Source: Azospirillum soli (GTDB taxonomy: Bacteria; Pseudomonadota; Alphaproteobacteria; Azospirillales; Azospirillaceae). From it: 64,000 nucleotides of DNA. Made by a program: the position numbers and the translations under genes. The notes under the pieces are model-generated. The model had not been told where the DNA came from, searched no databases, and saw only the letters and a list, made by a program, of their open reading frames with translations. Positions 8,773 to 16,609 of this stretch are shown here, piece by piece; position 1 is the first letter of the stretch, and each line of letters begins with the position of its first letter. Location of the stretch: NCBI RefSeq assembly GCF_017876165.1, contig NZ_JAGINQ010000023.1:25148-89147 (forward strand), read 5' to 3'.

Positions 8773-8967
8773 ATGTCCCTCGACGTCACCTCTTCGACCA
8801 TGGGCGCCGCCATTGGCCTGCGTCAGGCGCAGGGCCAGTTCGATTTCGGCGTGAAGGCCCTGAGCCAGGCGGCCCAGCAGCAGGAGCAGACGGTCGCCAC
8901 TCTGCTTCAGGCGGGCGGCGGCAACGTCACCGAAACGCGCGGCCAGAACATCAATCTGGTCGTTTGA
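8773..8967 (+). CDS. Putative motility protein, YjfB family (PF14070-like)
   Basis: A 64-residue protein, MSLDVTSSTMGAAIGLRQAQ..., with the family hallmarks: a short N-terminal helix, a Gln/Ala-rich middle (ALSQAAQQQEQTVATLL) and the end GQNINLVV. Pfam labels the family 'putative motility protein'; its function is not established. It lies 28 bp downstream of the FlaG-like gene, with AAGG before the start. The shared hydrophobic C-terminal tail with that neighbour is notable. Confidence 0.7.
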   Translation: MSLDVTSSTMGAAIGLRQAQGQFDFGVKALSQAAQQQEQTVATLLQAGGGNVTETRGQNINLVV

Positions 8968-9070
8968 CCGTTATCCTGACCGTTTTCTCTGCCGTGACGT
9001 TGATGCGCCGCTCCCCGCGCCCTGTGGTTGCGCAGGGATTGGAGAGCGCTACGCGGCGTAGATAAGCACA

Positions 9071-9103
9071 CAAAAAAACCCCTCTCCGGAGAGAGGGGTT
9101 TCA
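9071..9103 (-). terminator. Terminator of the ClpP gene
   Basis: AAACCCCTCTC (9076-9086) and GAGAGGGGTTT (9091-9101) form an 11-bp perfect stem with a CGGA loop. Read on the minus strand, it is followed by a run of seven T (complement of 9072-9078), so it terminates the gene at 9123-9749. It may also stop rightward transcripts from the motility pair. Confidence 0.85.
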
Positions 9104-9122
9104 GCATGCCGCAGCGAATCGA

Positions 9123-9749
9123 TCACTTCAACTCGTCGAAGTTCTCGATGATGTGGCTGACGATGCCGTATTCGCGGGCCTCGTCCGCCAGCATCCAGTA
9201 GTTCCGGTCGGTGTCCTTGGCGACCTTCTCCACCGGCTGGCCGGTTTCGCGCGCGATGATCTTGTTCAGACGCTCGCGCATGCGGATGATTTCCTTCGCC
9301 TCAATGGCGATGTCCGTCGCACGGCCACCGGTGCCGCCCAGCGGCTGGTGGATCAGGAAGCGCGTGTTCGGCAGGCAGAAACGGTCTTCCTTCTTCGCGG
9401 CCAGGAAGATGTGGCAGCCGGCGCTGGCGACCCAGCCGGTGCCCAGCATCTTCACGCGCGGCTTCACGAAGCGAATCATGTCGTGGATGGTGTCGCCCGC
9501 CTCGACGTGACCGCCGGGGGAGTTCACCACCACCGTAATGTCGTCGTCGCTCTCGTGCGCCAGCGCGAGGAGCTGCGCGGAGACCGCCTGCGCCAGCTTC
9601 ATGTCGATCTGGCCGAAGATCAGCACCGTGCGCGCCTTGAACAGATTCTGCGCGACGGCAGCGAAGGGCGGCTGGGCGCTTTCCTTCGACTTCTCGTCCG
9701 GCTCCTGCTCGGGTTCGTCGTCGAAGCGGGTGTATCCGTCGTGCGCCAT
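9123..9749 (-). CDS. clpP: ATP-dependent Clp protease proteolytic subunit (ClpP family)
   Basis: ClpP-fold serine peptidase, the chamber-forming partner of ClpA/ClpX-type unfoldases. The triad can be placed at Ser109 (VASAGCHIF), His134 (LIHQPLGG) and Asp179 (KDTDRNYW), with spacing 25 and 45 residues, close to canonical ClpP. The nucleophile motif is ASAG rather than ASMG, and there is a charged N-terminal extension (DDEPEQEPDEKSKES), so it is probably a second, divergent ClpP paralogue. I start at ATG 9749 (MAHDGYTRF) because GGGAG precedes it; the frame is open upstream but unlike protein. The usual neighbours tig and clpX are absent. Confidence 0.85.
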   Translation of the reverse strand: MAHDGYTRFDDEPEQEPDEKSKESAQPPFAAVAQNLFKARTVLIFGQIDMKLAQAVSAQLLALAHESDDDITVVVNSPGGHVEAGDTIHDMIRFVKPRVKMLGTGWVASAGCHIFLAAKKEDRFCLPNTRFLIHQPLGGTGGRATDIAIEAKEIIRMRERLNKIIARETGQPVEKVAKDTDRNYWMLADEAREYGIVSHIIENFDELK

Positions 9750-10016
9750 CGTTTTTGGTCTCCCTGGTGTCGGGCTTAGGCTATCGGATGTGAGCCGCAC
9801 TGCGCCTCTCTCGGTTCTCCACATAGCCCGTATCGGGTTCATGTTCAACGCCCCGCGACGCCAAAACCCAGGCCGGAATGGACATAGGAAGGGCATAGGC
9901 AGGGTGGGGCGGGGTGGGAAGCGGGGCGGCGGTGTGCCTCAAGGGCTTGCGGAGGGCGCCAACCGCTCGGCACACTGATCGTCCGTGACAGTCTGGCGCA
10001 GGACGGAGGGCAGGGC

Positions 10017-10868
10017 ATGGTGGGCTGCGGCGTTTCGGTCATCATCCCGGCCCACAAGGCCCACGATACCATCGCGCGGGCGGTCGCCAGCCTTGCCGCC
10101 CAGCGCTGGACCGATTGGGAGGCGGTGATCGTCAGCGACGACGGCACCGATTACCGCCCCACGCTGGCTTCCACCGGCCTCGCCGAGTCGCGCCTGGTCT
10201 TCACCGACACCGGCCGCGTCGGGGCCGGGGCGCCCGCCGCGCGCAACGCCGGCCTGCGCGCCGCGACCAAGCCGTTGATCGCCCCGCTCGACGCCGACGA
10301 CCGGTTCGACCCGGACCGGCTGGCCCTGCTGGCACCGCTCGCCGCCGACCACGGTGCGGCGGCCGACAATGTGGCGGTGGTGCGCGACCGCGACGGCTCT
10401 CCCCTGTCCACGCTGTTTCCGCCCGGTGACGGCACGGCGGAGTTGGATGCCGAAACCTTCCTCGCCACCTCCGTCCCGATGTTCTTCGTGGTGCGGCGAG
10501 ATCGGGCGCCCCGCTGGGAGGAGGACGTCAATTTCTGCGACGACGTGGTCTTCAACGTGCAGGTCCTCGACCGGCTCGGCCGCCTGCCGCTGGTGCGTTG
10601 GCCGCTTTACGAATACCGGCAGCGCGAAGGCTCCATCACCTTCTCATCCGACAGCGGCGACCGGGCGGAGCGTTGCTACCGCCATGTCCTGGCGCGGCTC
10701 GCCGGTGATGGGCTGGGCATTGCGGACGAGTCATTGCGCCGCCGCTTCGCCGCCGCCATTGAGGCCAAGCGTGCCCTGAACGCCGCCTATGAGGCCGCCC
10801 ACAAGGCCGGCCGCTGCGCCAACTTCCAGGAATTTATGGCGCTTCAGGAGAACGCCTTGGCCGGGTAA
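10017..10868 (+). CDS. Family 2 glycosyltransferase
   Basis: GT-A fold family 2 enzyme: N-terminal VSVIIPAHKAHDTIARAVAS, VIVSDDGTD for nucleotide binding, and the DxD-type metal motif APLDADDRF. The 283-residue length is normal for a soluble GT2. There are no membrane segments. It probably transfers a sugar to a surface glycan or to a protein modified by the TPR-GT locus 2-10 kb upstream (inference). It overlaps the convergent phosphodiesterase gene by 25 bp. Confidence 0.85.
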   Translation: MVGCGVSVIIPAHKAHDTIARAVASLAAQRWTDWEAVIVSDDGTDYRPTLASTGLAESRLVFTDTGRVGAGAPAARNAGLRAATKPLIAPLDADDRFDPDRLALLAPLAADHGAAADNVAVVRDRDGSPLSTLFPPGDGTAELDAETFLATSVPMFFVVRRDRAPRWEEDVNFCDDVVFNVQVLDRLGRLPLVRWPLYEYRQREGSITFSSDSGDRAERCYRHVLARLAGDGLGIADESLRRRFAAAIEAKRALNAAYEAAHKAGRCANFQEFMALQENALAG

Positions 10869-11641
10869 TCGCCGACAGGGCTCAGGTGCGTGATCAGGCC
10901 CACGTCCGGCCGCACTAGATGCAGCGCGACGGCCGAAGGCTCCTCAGTCCAGCGGTAGGGCGGCTCGGGCGTCAGGTCGAGCGCGACCTGATAGGCGACC
11001 GACGGCGCCACATAGCCATAAGTTCCGTTCCAGCTGACCGCCGTCTGCCGGTGCGTGTGCCCGCACAGCACGGCCAGCACGTTCGGATGGGCGCGCACCA
11101 GCCTCCCCAGCTCCTCCGCCCCCTCGATGCAGCGCAGCGTGTCAAGGAAGGCCAGCCCCGTGTCGAAAGGCGGGTGGTGTAGCGCCACGATGGTCGGTCG
11201 CCCCGGCTGTTCGGCCAGCCGTTCCGCCGTCCAGGCGAGCCGCCGTTCGCACAACGCCCCCACCGCCTTGCCCGCCACCACCGAGTCGAGCACCAGCACC
11301 CGGACCGGAAATTCTTCCACCGCGTATTGGATGAAGTCGCCGTCCACCGGCATCCAATTCGCCGCCCCGAAGGTCCGCCGCAACCTGTCGCGGTCGTCGT
11401 GGTTGCCCGCCACGATCCGGTAGGGGATGGCGAGCGGCTCCAGGATCTCGGTCAGCGCCTCGTACTCGCCGGGTTTCGGCCCGTTGACGAGGTCGCCGGT
11501 GATCAGCACCAGATCGGGGCGCGGCTCCAGCGCGTTCAGATGCGCCACGGCGGCGGCGAGCCGGGCGTTGTTGTCGTAGGCGGTCGTGCGGCGCGCGTCG
11601 GGAGCCGTGACGTGCAGGTCGGAGATTTGGGCGATCAGCAT
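10844..11641 (-). CDS. Class III metallophosphodiesterase (CpdA-like)
   Basis: Calcineurin-like phosphoesterase with all five metal motifs in order: ISDLH, GDLVNG, GNHDDRDRL, LHHPP and GHTHR. Overall organisation and length (265 aa) match the 3',5'-cyclic-nucleotide phosphodiesterase CpdA and its relatives. The substrate may be cAMP, but the family also includes other phosphodiester hydrolases. It starts with MLIAQISDLHV and appears monocistronic. Confidence 0.85.
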   Translation of the reverse strand: MLIAQISDLHVTAPDARRTTAYDNNARLAAAVAHLNALEPRPDLVLITGDLVNGPKPGEYEALTEILEPLAIPYRIVAGNHDDRDRLRRTFGAANWMPVDGDFIQYAVEEFPVRVLVLDSVVAGKAVGALCERRLAWTAERLAEQPGRPTIVALHHPPFDTGLAFLDTLRCIEGAEELGRLVRAHPNVLAVLCGHTHRQTAVSWNGTYGYVAPSVAYQVALDLTPEPPYRWTEEPSAVALHLVRPDVGLITHLSPVGDYPAKAFS

Positions 11642-11804
11642 CGGGCACCCGTCAGGAAAGCGGCGCGGACCCTTTCCACATCGCCGATTTCGCCCCGTCG
11701 GGCAAGCGCCCCATGACGCCTTAAAACATGACGCCGCAAAACTTCCTTTACACTTCCGTGACTACAGTGACTCACCAAACGGAAGCCATGCACCGGGACA
11801 AGGC

Positions 11805-12140
11805 ATGTCCGGCTCCACCAGCATCCTCCTCAAGCGCCTGACGGCGAACGGCAAGTTCTGGCTGAAGCGCGCCCACATCGATCCGCGCCACCGAATGGCG
11901 GAGATGGGGGAGGGTGAGCCACTCTTCGACATCCGAATCGAGGATGGGTTGATTCGCGCCGTGCTGCCGGCCGGAGGGGCTCCCTGCTGCGCGCCGGGCC
12001 TCGATCTCGACGGCGGTGCGGTGGCACCTCTTCACGGACAAGGCCGCATCGGGCCGGGCCAGCCGGCCGATCTGACCCTGACGACGCCTCAGGGTTGGCG
12101 CATGGATATGCAAGGCGGGCAGATGGTGGCGGCCCCCTGA
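11805..12140 (+). pseudogene. Cytosine-deaminase-like amidohydrolase remnant lacking its catalytic core
   Basis: The 111-residue frame reads like the two ends of an amidohydrolase joined together. Residues ~18-78 match the N-terminal beta-sandwich (FWLKRAHID, FDIRIEDGLIRAVLPAGG, LDLDGGAVAPLH). They are followed directly by a typical C-terminal segment (GRIGPGQPADLTLTTPQGW). The intervening TIM barrel of ~300 residues, with the HxH, Lys/His and Asp metal ligands, is absent. It is therefore probably a deletion derivative without enzyme activity. ATG 11805 is the first plausible start. A small functional protein using only the sandwich domain cannot be excluded. Confidence 0.55.
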
Positions 12141-12173
12141 TGCTTCTATGATGCGTCGATACGCGTAACCTTC

Positions 12174-12211
12174 TCGACATCGGAACTGAACTGAACGATA
12201 TAGTTCAGTTC
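12174..12211 (+). promoter_or_regulatory. Promoter and operator palindrome of the first RND operon
   Basis: GAACTGAAC (12188-12196), GATATA, GTTCAGTTC (12203-12211): a perfect 9-bp inverted repeat. Its 6-bp centre GATATA is also a plausible -10, with TCGACA (12174-12179) as -35 at 17 bp. A TetR-type repressor bound here would cover the promoter. Confidence 0.6.
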
Positions 12212-12299
12212 GCCGGTCGCATTTTGTTGCGGCATGGCAGCAACGAAACATCCCGCGGGTCCGGGGCCGGGCCGTCGGGCCTGCGCGAGTCACGTTCCC

Positions 12300-13433
12300 A
12301 TGCGCCATACGCTTCGCATCGTCGCCATTTTGATCCTGGTCGCCCTCGGCGGTGGGGCCTACTGGTACTTCGTGAAGCAGGGCGGCACCATCAACACCCT
12401 TCTGGCCGGCAAGGTTCCATCGCCCGGCGGCGCGTCCGATGCCAAGCCCGGCGCCGGTGGCCCGCCCGGTGGCACACCGCCGATGCCGGTGGAAGCGGTG
12501 CCGGTCAAGGTCGGGTCGGTCGCCCGCACGGTGACCGCCGTGGGCTCGCTGCTGTCCAACGAATCGGTGGTGATCCGTCCCGAGGTCGCCGGCCGCATCT
12601 CCGAGATTGCCTTTCAGGAAGGCCAGCGCGTCACAAAGGGGACCGTGCTGATTCGCCTGGACGATTCCATCGCCCGCGCCACGCTGGCCCAGGCGCAGGC
12701 GAGCATCGCCTTCTCCCGCGCCGAACTGGCCCGCGCCGACGAACTGTTTCGCCAGAAGACCGGCCCGGCCCGCAACCGCGAACAGGCGGCGGCCAAGCTC
12801 CAGGCCGACGAGGCGGCGGTCCAGCTCGCCAAGGCGCAGCTGGAGAAGCTGACCCTGACGGCACCCTTCGACGGCGTGCTGGGCCTGCGCAAGGTGTCGG
12901 TCGGCGACATGGTCACCGCCGGCAAGGACATCGTGAATCTGGAGGCGATCGACACCCTGAAGCTCGATTTCCGGGTGCCGGAGCTGTACCTCCCCACCGT
13001 GAAGGTCGGCCAGACGCTGAAGGTGTCGGTGGACGCCTTCGCCGGCCGCAGCTTCGACGGTCAGGTCTACGCCATCGACCCGCTGGTGGACGTGAACGGC
13101 CGCGCCGTGGTCATCCGCGCCCGCGTTGCGAATCCGGACGGTGCGTTGCGCCCCGGTCTGTTCGCGCGCGTCGCGCTGACGCTGGACGTGCAGCCGAACG
13201 CCGTCCTCGTGCCGGAACAGGCCATTGTCGCCTTCGGCAACAACCAGTTCGTCTTCAAGGTTGTGGACGGCAAGGTCGCGCAAGCCCCCGTCACGCTGGG
13301 CGAGCGCCGCAACGCCGAGGTGGAGATCACCAAGGGGCTGGCCCCCGGCGACGTGGTGGTGACCGCCGGCCAGCTGAAGATCCGCGACGGCGCGCCGGTG
13401 GTGGTCATCAACAACAAGCCGGCCGGGAGCTGA
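12300..13433 (+). CDS. RND efflux periplasmic adaptor (MFP), system 1
   Basis: Membrane fusion protein joining an RND pump to an outer-membrane channel. A single N-terminal membrane anchor (RIVAILILVALGGGAYWYF) is followed by lipoyl halves (VVIRPEVAGRISEIAFQEGQ and LTLTAPFDGVLGLRKVSVGD) flanking an alpha-hairpin, then the beta-barrel and membrane-proximal domains. ATG 12300 puts the anchor at the extreme N terminus; ATG 12234 would add 22 unlikely residues. The pump gene starts 4 bp after the stop, so they form an operon. No TolC-type gene lies nearby. Confidence 0.9.
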   Translation: MRHTLRIVAILILVALGGGAYWYFVKQGGTINTLLAGKVPSPGGASDAKPGAGGPPGGTPPMPVEAVPVKVGSVARTVTAVGSLLSNESVVIRPEVAGRISEIAFQEGQRVTKGTVLIRLDDSIARATLAQAQASIAFSRAELARADELFRQKTGPARNREQAAAKLQADEAAVQLAKAQLEKLTLTAPFDGVLGLRKVSVGDMVTAGKDIVNLEAIDTLKLDFRVPELYLPTVKVGQTLKVSVDAFAGRSFDGQVYAIDPLVDVNGRAVVIRARVANPDGALRPGLFARVALTLDVQPNAVLVPEQAIVAFGNNQFVFKVVDGKVAQAPVTLGERRNAEVEITKGLAPGDVVVTAGQLKIRDGAPVVVINNKPAGS

Positions 13434-13437
13434 ACCC

Positions 13438-16400
13438 ATGGTCCTCTCCGACATCTCGATTCGCCGGCCGGTTCTGGCGACGGTGATGAGCCTCGCGCTC
13501 ATGCTGATCGGCGTGGTCTCGTACCAGCGCCTGTCGGTGCGCGAATATCCAAAGATCGACGAGCCCGTCGTCACGGTCGAGACCACCTACAAGGGCGCGT
13601 CGGCCGAAATCATCGAAAGCCAGGTCACCCAGATCCTGGAAGACTCGCTTGCCGGCATCGAGGGCATCGACGTGATGTCCTCCATCAGCCGCGCGGAGAA
13701 GAGCCAGATCACGCTGCGCTTCCGCCTGGACCGCAACGTGGACGTGGCTGCCAGCGACGTGCGCGACCGCGTCGGCCGCGTGCGCGCCCAGCTGCCCAAC
13801 GAGATCGACGAGCCGGTCATCGCGAAGGTCGAGGCCGACGCCCAGCCGATCATCTATCTGGCCTTTTCCTCGGACCGGCATTCGTCGCTGGACGTGACGG
13901 ACTTCGCCGACCGCTACGTGAAGGACCGCCTGCAAAACCTGCCCGGCGTGGCCCAGGTGCGCATCTTCGGTGAGCGGCGCTTCGCCATGCGCCTGTGGCT
14001 CGACCCGCAGCGCATGGCCGCCTACCGCGTCACCCCGCAGGACGTCGAGAACGCGCTGCGCAAGCAGAACGTCGAAATCCCCGCCGGCCGCGTGGAAAGC
14101 AAAGCGCGCGAGTTCACCGTTGTCTCCGAAACCGATCTCCGCACGCCGGAGGAGTTCGAGCGCATCATCCTGCGCGACGACGGCGGCTATCTCGTCCGCC
14201 TCAAGGACGTCGGCCGCGCCGAGCTGGGCGCCCGTGACGAGCGCGTCAGCGCCCGCTTCAACGGCCGCCCCGCCGTCGCCATCGGCGTGGTGAAGCAATC
14301 CACCGCCAACCCGCTCGACGTGTCGAAGGCGGTCACCGGCGCCTTCCCGGCCATCCGCGCCGCCCTGCCGGAGGGCATGGCGGTGGACGTGGGCTACGAC
14401 AGCTCCGTCTTCATCGCGAAGTCCATCGACGCGGTGTTCAGCACGATCTTTGAAGCCATCGTTCTGGTCGTGCTCGTCATCTTCTTCTTCCTGCGTTCCT
14501 TGCGCGCCACGCTGGTGCCGCTGGTCACCATTCCCGTGTCGCTGGTTGGCGCCTTCGCGCTGATGTACGCCTTCGGCTTCTCGATCAACACGCTGACTCT
14601 GCTGTCCATGGTGCTGGCCATCGGCCTCGTCGTGGACGACGCCATCGTGATGCTGGAGAACATCTACCGCCACATCGAGGAGGGCATGCCGCCCTTCCAG
14701 GCGGCCTTGCAGGGCTCGCGCGAGATCGGCTTCGCGGTCATCGCGATGACCATCACGCTGGCCGCCGTGTACGCCCCCATCGGCTTCATGACCGGCCGAA
14801 CCGGCCGCCTGTTCTCGGAATTCGCACTGACGCTGGCGGGCGCCGTGATCGTGTCGGGCTTCGTCGCGCTGACGCTATCGCCGATGATGTGCTCCAAGCT
14901 GCTGAAGCATCAGACGAAGCACAACGTCGTCTACAACCTCATCGAAGGCTTCCTGAACGGCATGACCAACGGCTACCGGTCGGTGCTGCGCCTGTCGCTG
15001 CGCGTCCGCCCGCTGGTCATCCTGGTCGGCATCGCCGTCGCCGGGCTCAGCTACACGCTGTTCACGGGGCTGAAGTCCGAGCTGGCGCCGGTCGAGGATC
15101 GCGGCACCATCGTCGGCATCGCCATCGCGCCGGAAGGCTCGACCCTCGACTACACGGAAAGCTACGCCAAGCGCATGGAGGCGCTGTTCCGCGACATCCC
15201 CGTCCTGGAAAAGTTCTTCGTGGTCGTCGGCTTCCCGGTGGTCAACCAGGGCATCAGCTTCGTGCGCCTCGTCGATTGGGACCAGCGCGACGTGAAGCAG
15301 CAGGCGATCACCGCCCAACTGTTCCCGAAGATGTTCGGCATCCCCGGCATCCTGGCCTTCGTCACCAACCCGCCGTCGCTGGGACAGAGCCCGGTGGACA
15401 AGCCGGTCAACTTCGTCATCCAAAGCTCGCTGCCCTACAACGAGCTTCAGAAGATGGTGGACGCCCTGATGGCCGAGGCGCGCAAGTTCCCCGGCCTGAC
15501 CAACGTCGACACCGACCTGAAGCTGAACAAGCCGGAATTGCGCATCACCATCGACCGCGACAAGGCGGCCGATCTGGGCGTGGATGTGGAGACGGTGGGC
15601 CGCACGCTGGAAACCCTGCTTGGCGGCCGTCAGGTCACCCGCTTCAAGAAGGAAGGCAAGCAGTACGATGTGGTGGTGCAGGTCGCCGACGTGGACCGCC
15701 GCAACCCGGACGACATCGCCTCCATTTACGTGCGCGGCACGCCAACGGCTGCGGCGGCGACGGGCATCGGCACGTCCACCGGGGCCATGATCTCGCTCGC
15801 CAACCTCGTCCACATCGAGGAGCGCGTGGCGCCGAAGGAACTGAACCACTTCAACAAGCTGCGTTCGGTCACCATCACCGCCACGCTGGCGCCGGGCACC
15901 TCGCTGGGCGAGGCGCTGGGCTACCTCCAGGCTGCGGCGGATCGCGTGTTGCCGCCGACCGCCCAGACCGACTACGCCGGCCAGAGCCGCGAATTCCGGG
16001 AGTCGGCGACGGGCCTCTACTTCGTCTTTGTGCTGGCGCTGGCCTTCATCTATCTGGTGCTGGCCGCGCAGTTCGAGAGCTTTATCGACCCGTTCGTGAT
16101 CCTGCTGACGGTGCCGCTGTCGATGACCGGCGCGCTGGCCGCCCTTCACCTCACCGGCGCCACGATGAACGTGTACAGCCAGATCGGCCTCGTCACGCTC
16201 GTCGGCCTCATCACGAAGCACGGCATCCTGATCGTGGAGTTCGCCAACCAGCTCCAGCGCGAAGGGGTGGACATCCGCAAGGCGGTGGAGGACGCGACCG
16301 TTCTGCGCCTCCGCCCGATCCTGATGACGACGGGCGCCATGGTGCTGGGTGCGGTTCCGCTCGCCAACGCCCATGGTGCGGGCGCCGAAAGCCGTCAGGC

Positions 16401-16560
16401 CATCGGCGCGGTGATCGTCGGCGGCATGCTGCTGGGCACCTTCCTGACGCTGTTCGTGGTCCCCACCGTGTACAGCTACATCGCCAAGAAGAAGCCCTTC
16501 CCGAGCGAAGAGGGCATCGCCCACCCGCCCCACGGCGCCGCCCCGCACCCGGCAGAATGA
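13438..16560 (+). CDS. RND efflux pump inner-membrane permease (HAE1 type), system 1
   Basis: A 1040-residue AcrB-type proton/drug antiporter. It has the N-terminal ISIRRPVLATVMSL segment, a TM4 proton-relay pair Asp400-Asp401 in AIGLVVDDAIVMLENI, the second-half lysine in LITKHGILIVEFANQ, and the C-terminal sequence PTVYSYIAKKK. Two large periplasmic loops and 12 membrane spans are expected. Substrates cannot be inferred. It is translated with the adaptor just upstream under the palindromic operator at 12188. Confidence 0.93.
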   Translation: MVLSDISIRRPVLATVMSLALMLIGVVSYQRLSVREYPKIDEPVVTVETTYKGASAEIIESQVTQILEDSLAGIEGIDVMSSISRAEKSQITLRFRLDRNVDVAASDVRDRVGRVRAQLPNEIDEPVIAKVEADAQPIIYLAFSSDRHSSLDVTDFADRYVKDRLQNLPGVAQVRIFGERRFAMRLWLDPQRMAAYRVTPQDVENALRKQNVEIPAGRVESKAREFTVVSETDLRTPEEFERIILRDDGGYLVRLKDVGRAELGARDERVSARFNGRPAVAIGVVKQSTANPLDVSKAVTGAFPAIRAALPEGMAVDVGYDSSVFIAKSIDAVFSTIFEAIVLVVLVIFFFLRSLRATLVPLVTIPVSLVGAFALMYAFGFSINTLTLLSMVLAIGLVVDDAIVMLENIYRHIEEGMPPFQAALQGSREIGFAVIAMTITLAAVYAPIGFMTGRTGRLFSEFALTLAGAVIVSGFVALTLSPMMCSKLLKHQTKHNVVYNLIEGFLNGMTNGYRSVLRLSLRVRPLVILVGIAVAGLSYTLFTGLKSELAPVEDRGTIVGIAIAPEGSTLDYTESYAKRMEALFRDIPVLEKFFVVVGFPVVNQGISFVRLVDWDQRDVKQQAITAQLFPKMFGIPGILAFVTNPPSLGQSPVDKPVNFVIQSSLPYNELQKMVDALMAEARKFPGLTNVDTDLKLNKPELRITIDRDKAADLGVDVETVGRTLETLLGGRQVTRFKKEGKQYDVVVQVADVDRRNPDDIASIYVRGTPTAAAATGIGTSTGAMISLANLVHIEERVAPKELNHFNKLRSVTITATLAPGTSLGEALGYLQAAADRVLPPTAQTDYAGQSREFRESATGLYFVFVLALAFIYLVLAAQFESFIDPFVILLTVPLSMTGALAALHLTGATMNVYSQIGLVTLVGLITKHGILIVEFANQLQREGVDIRKAVEDATVLRLRPILMTTGAMVLGAVPLANAHGAGAESRQAIGAVIVGGMLLGTFLTLFVVPTVYSYIAKKKPFPSEEGIAHPPHGAAPHPAE

Positions 16561-16568
16561 TATCCGCA

Positions 16569-16596
16569 GTCCCTCTCCCCTTCAGGGGAGAGGGAC
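16569..16596. repeat. GC-rich intergenic hairpin (REP-like)
   Basis: GTCCCTCTCCCC, loop TTCA, GGGGAGAGGGAC: a perfect 12-bp stem between the convergent RND and TRAP genes. There is no T-tract on either side, so it is a palindromic repeat or a weak terminator. It resembles the hairpins at 18474 and 40788. Confidence 0.65.
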
Positions 16597-16609
16597 CTTG
16601 GGAGTGTTC

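Noticed and set aside
9123..9896. 257-residue reading of ClpP
   Set aside because: The additional 49 residues show no similarity to ClpP and ATG 9749 has a good SD.
11772..13586. 604-codon minus-strand frame opposite the first RND adaptor
   Set aside because: Composition typical of antisense readings of GC-rich DNA; the plus-strand adaptor is unmistakable.
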